This document shows, one piece after another, positions 61,788 through 64,000 of a stretch of DNA of 64,000 nt (its first letter is position 1; each line of letters starts with the position of its first letter). Source of the DNA: an uncultured Hyphomonas sp. (GTDB taxonomy: Bacteria > Pseudomonadota > Alphaproteobacteria > Caulobacterales > Hyphomonadaceae); assembly GCF_963678875.1 (NCBI RefSeq), contig NZ_OY787457.1, positions 867,561 to 931,560 of the forward strand. The letters run 5' to 3'. A model generated the notes under the pieces. It was not told the DNA's origin. It did not search any database and saw only the letters and a program-made list of their open reading frames with translations. The translations under genes were made by a program, and so were the position numbers.

Positions 61788-62200
61788 GCGGGCGGGCGGA
61801 GGAGGCCGTGCAGGCGGCGCTGATGGCGCTGCTGCGCGCCGATGCGGGCGTGAAGTCCGTCTTCGGAACGCCCGCCCGCGTGCTGGATGCGGAGAGCGAG
61901 GAACCGCTCTACCCCTACGCGCTGATCGACCGGCACGAGACGAGCCCTGCCGGGGCGAGCCTGGTGGACGGGTTGGAGCACCGGATCACGCTGGCCTGCT
62001 ATTCCCGCGACTATGGCGTGCGCGGCGCGAAGGAATGCCTCTCGGCCCTGCGCGCGGCGGTCGAGAGCGCGGACTGGGCCGTGGAGGACCAGCATATCGT
62101 GCTGTCGCAGGTGATCTTCGCCGATGCCATGCGCACGGCGGACAAGCGCGCCTTTCGCGGCGTGATGCGGATACGGATCATTTCAGAGGAGGCCGCCTGA
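61784..62200 (+). CDS. GTA tail terminator-like protein (g8, DUF3168)
   Basis: This 138-residue DUF3168 protein has the YPYALIDRHE and HRITLACYSRDYG family blocks. It is homologous to the tail terminator that caps tail tubes. It starts with GTG in a GTGA overlap. The g7 (head-closure) gene that normally precedes it is absent. Confidence 0.85.
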   Translation: MSGRAEEAVQAALMALLRADAGVKSVFGTPARVLDAESEEPLYPYALIDRHETSPAGASLVDGLEHRITLACYSRDYGVRGAKECLSALRAAVESADWAVEDQHIVLSQVIFADAMRTADKRAFRGVMRIRIISEEAA

Positions 62201-62613
62201 TGGCAGGGCAGAAAGGCAGGGACATCCTGCTGAAGATTTCAGATGGCGCGGGCAGCTTCGTCACGCTGGCGGGCATCCGGGCGAGCCGGATCCAGCTCTC
62301 TGCGGCACTCGTCGACGCGACCAGCGCCGACAGTCCGGAGGCCTGGCGCGAACTGCTGGCCGGGACGGGCGCGAAGGCGGCCAGGGTCACCGGCCGGGGT
62401 GTGTTCAAGGACGCGGTCAGCGATGCGCGCATGCGGGCGGTTTTCTTCGCGGGCGAGGCGCCGGACTGGCAGTTCATCCTGCCGGACTTCGGCACGCTGG
62501 CAGGCGCATTCCAGGTCAGCGAACTCAGCTGGAGCGGCGAGCATGACGGCGAGGCGGAATTCTCCGTCACGCTGGAAAGCGCCGGGCTCGTCAGCTTCGA
62601 GGCGATGCCATGA
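62200..62613 (+). CDS. GTA major tail protein (g9)
   Basis: This is a 137-residue tail-tube protein of the TP901-1/GTA type: MAGQKGRDILLKISDG at the start and WRELLAGTGAKAARVTGRGV in the middle. It starts at a TGATG overlap with AGAGGAGG upstream, which suggests strong translation. Confidence 0.88.
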   Translation: MAGQKGRDILLKISDGAGSFVTLAGIRASRIQLSAALVDATSADSPEAWRELLAGTGAKAARVTGRGVFKDAVSDARMRAVFFAGEAPDWQFILPDFGTLAGAFQVSELSWSGEHDGEAEFSVTLESAGLVSFEAMP

Positions 62614-62903
62614 ACGCGGCGCGGGGAGAGACCAGCCTGATGATCGGCGGAGAGGCGCGGCGCCTCTGCCTGACGCTCGGCGCGCTGGCGGAGATCGAGG
62701 CGGCCTTTGGTTGCAAGCGCATGGCGGAGCTGGATGCGCGGTTGCGCAGCCTGTCTGCGGCGGACCTGACGCTCGTGCTGGCGGCCTTGTTGCGCGGCGG
62801 GGGCGAAGACCAAACGGCGGCGGGTCTTGGCAGCGCGGATGTCTCTCCCGGCGCGGCGGCGCGGGCGGTGGCGGAGGCATTCCGGCTGGGGCTCGCGGCG
62901 TGA
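62610..62903 (+). CDS. GTA tail assembly protein (g10-like)
   Basis: This 97-residue protein matches the short gene transfer agent family (g10): RRLCLTLGALAEIEAAFGC then DLTLVLAALLRGGG. By analogy with RcGTA it is a tail-assembly chaperone. ATGA overlap with the tail gene and TGATG with the next. Confidence 0.85.
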   Translation: MNAARGETSLMIGGEARRLCLTLGALAEIEAAFGCKRMAELDARLRSLSAADLTLVLAALLRGGGEDQTAAGLGSADVSPGAAARAVAEAFRLGLAA

Positions 62904-63148
62904 TGCTTCCTTCTCTTTTTCCGTGGGCGGTCATGCTGCGCGCGGCCCTGTCCGCCGGGATTGCGCCGGAGGCTTTCTGGCGCCTGTCCCTGCGCGAATG
63001 GCGCTGGCTGGCGGGGGACGGCGGCGACGCGATGAGCCGGGGGCAGCTGGCGGCGCTGATGGGGGCATATCCGGATGGGGAGGTGCGTGACGCGTCATCC
63101 TTCGACTTCGCTCAGGATGAGTCCGCACTTTCGGAGCGCTCATGCTGA
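62903..63148 (+). CDS. GTA tail assembly chaperone (g10.1-like) with a repeat-encoded tail
   Basis: This 81-residue protein has the WRLSLREWRWL core of the small phage tail assembly chaperone family (usually about 60 residues). The last 17 residues (SSFDFAQDESALSERSC) are encoded by repeat copy 5, so the original stop was probably lost when the repeat inserted. Confidence 0.82.
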   Translation: MLPSLFPWAVMLRAALSAGIAPEAFWRLSLREWRWLAGDGGDAMSRGQLAALMGAYPDGEVRDASSFDFAQDESALSERSC

Positions 63149-63162
63149 GCGAAGTCGAAGCA
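63095..63162. repeat. FDFAQ-type hairpin repeat, copy 5
   Basis: Arms and interior are the reverse orientation of copies 2-4. It covers the 3' end of the g10.1-like gene. Confidence 0.85.
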
Positions 63163-63209
63163 CGAGCGCGGGCGTTCCGGGACGACACGGACAATTGAGG
63201 AAGCAAGAC

Positions 63210-63575
63210 ATGAACAATTTCGAGAATGATCTCGCCTCGGCGGCCGATGCGCTGCAGGCGCTGGCGGAGGGGCCGGGCGCGGAAGCGGCAATTGCGCTGG
63301 AGACTGCCTTCGGCAAGGCGGGCGAGCGGATCGAGGCGACACTGGCGCAAGCGGCGCGCAGCGGCGAACTGGATTTCCAGCGCATGGCCGATGCCATCCT
63401 GCGCGACATTGCGCGTGTCGCCGCCGAGGCCGTCTTCAATGGCGGGCAGGAGTCCTCTGCCCTGAATGTGAACATGAATTTCGCGCAGGGGACGGAGCAA
63501 TCCGCTGTGTCCGGGCGCAACGCCATCGGCGCCGTTCTGGCGCGGCTGGTCAGCCAGGGAGGACGGTTCCTGTGA
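63210..63575 (+). CDS. GTA short tape measure protein (g11-like)
   Basis: This 121-residue helical protein has the family pattern (AFGKAGERIEATLAQAARSG, DFQRMADAILRDIARVAAEA). It is shorter than the roughly 200-residue RcGTA tape measure, so the tail may be shorter (inference). GTGA overlap with the next gene. Confidence 0.85.
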   Translation: MNNFENDLASAADALQALAEGPGAEAAIALETAFGKAGERIEATLAQAARSGELDFQRMADAILRDIARVAAEAVFNGGQESSALNVNMNFAQGTEQSAVSGRNAIGAVLARLVSQGGRFL

Positions 63576-64000
63576 GCCTCAGCAATTTCCATGAAGTGAG
63601 CTTCCCCGTGCCGCTGGCGCTGGCGGCAAGTGGCGGGCCGGAGCGGAAAACGGAAGTCGTGACGCTGGCGAGCGGGGCGGAGGCACGCAATGCGCTCTGG
63701 GCGGGTAGCCGCAGACGATGGGATGTTGGCAGTGCCGTGACGCGGCTGGACACGTTGCAGGCGGTGGTCGCCTTCTTTGAGGCGCGCGGCGGGCGGTTTT
63801 CCGGCTTCCGATTCCGCGATGCGCTGGATGACCGCAGCTGCGCGCCCGGCGGCACTGTGACGGCGACCGATCAAGTGATCGGGACGGGGGATGGCACAAG
63901 GACGGCATTCCAGCTGATCAAGGCCTATGGCCCCTATTCGCGGCGCATCCTAAAGCCGGTGGTGGAGAGTGTGCTGGTGGCTGTGGACGGCGTGGCTGTT
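63572..64000 (+). CDS. GTA DUF2460 distal tail protein (g12), partial
   Basis: From a GTG at 63572, 143 residues are read to the window edge. SRRRWDVGSAVTRLDTLQAV and FEARGGRFSGFRFRDALD are the DUF2460 signature of the GTA distal tail protein. The gene continues beyond the window, followed presumably by g13-g15. Confidence 0.9.
   Translation, partial: MSLSNFHEVSFPVPLALAASGGPERKTEVVTLASGAEARNALWAGSRRRWDVGSAVTRLDTLQAVVAFFEARGGRFSGFRFRDALDDRSCAPGGTVTATDQVIGTGDGTRTAFQLIKAYGPYSRRILKPVVESVLVAVDGVAV

Noticed and set aside
51998..64000. Interpretation of the phage-like cluster as an integrated prophage
   Set aside because: No integrase, repressor, replication or attachment site is seen, and gene order and families follow the RcGTA pattern. 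The right end is outside the window, so this is not absolute.

Overview
The window is GC-rich alphaproteobacterial chromosomal DNA, most likely from the Hyphomonadaceae/Caulobacterales side (Hyphomonas-like). The evidence is a complete PhyR/NepR/EcfG general stress response locus, DUF1491 and DUF1328 proteins, several TonB-dependent receptors, and a gene cluster organised like the Rhodobacter capsulatus gene transfer agent (RcGTA). The genus is inferred from gene content only. No integrase, transposase, CRISPR array or rRNA gene was seen.

Layout. (1) 0-12 kb is housekeeping: a membrane sensor kinase, peptide release factor 3 (prfC), the ABC-F ATPase uup, a TauD-like dioxygenase, two 16S rRNA modification enzymes (rsuA, rsmC) and penicillin-binding protein 1A. 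(2) 12-17 kb is a lipid or xenobiotic catabolism patch: a Baeyer-Villiger type monooxygenase, two paralogous TetR repressors, an acyl-CoA dehydrogenase, then a diguanylate cyclase. (3) 18-22 kb holds yraN-rsmI divergent from an LpoA-like lipoprotein gene, dnaJ and an XRE regulator. (4) 22-26.6 kb holds a TonB-dependent receptor with a glycerophosphodiesterase lipoprotein and an alpha/beta hydrolase lipoprotein; 26.6-27.7 kb is repeat-rich. (5) 27.7-34.8 kb holds a thiolase, a two-domain retropepsin-like protein, a divergent PEP carboxylase, a membrane protein and rlmB. tRNA-Tyr and tRNA-Gly follow.

(6) 35-44.4 kb is a general stress response island. It holds nepR-ecfG-kinase, the divergent phyR, and small stress-type genes (DUF1328, entericidin-like lipoproteins, a DAG-kinase-like protein, a metallophosphoesterase, Dps, DUF883/YqjE-like membrane proteins). 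Eight exact GGAAC-N16-CGTT promoters were found by eye here, which makes it a self-contained sigma-EcfG regulon. (7) 44.4-48.3 kb is a TonB receptor plus beta-propeller phytase module. (8) 48.6-51.7 kb is a BigR/SqrR-like repressor, a persulfide-dioxygenase-like MBL hydrolase and a SulP transporter.

(9) 52 kb to the right edge is a GTA-type head-tail cluster in RcGTA order: g1-like, terminase, portal, g3.5-like, protease, capsid, connector, tail terminator, tail tube, chaperones, short tape measure and the DUF2460 protein. It departs from the standard layout in several ways. Four antisense genes, including a ParA ATPase with a small partner and two secreted unknowns, sit between terminase and portal. 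A small unknown gene flanked by inverted repeats follows the capsid gene. No g7 homologue lies between the connector and tail terminator. Three copies of a mobile-looking intergenic hairpin lie between the structural genes.
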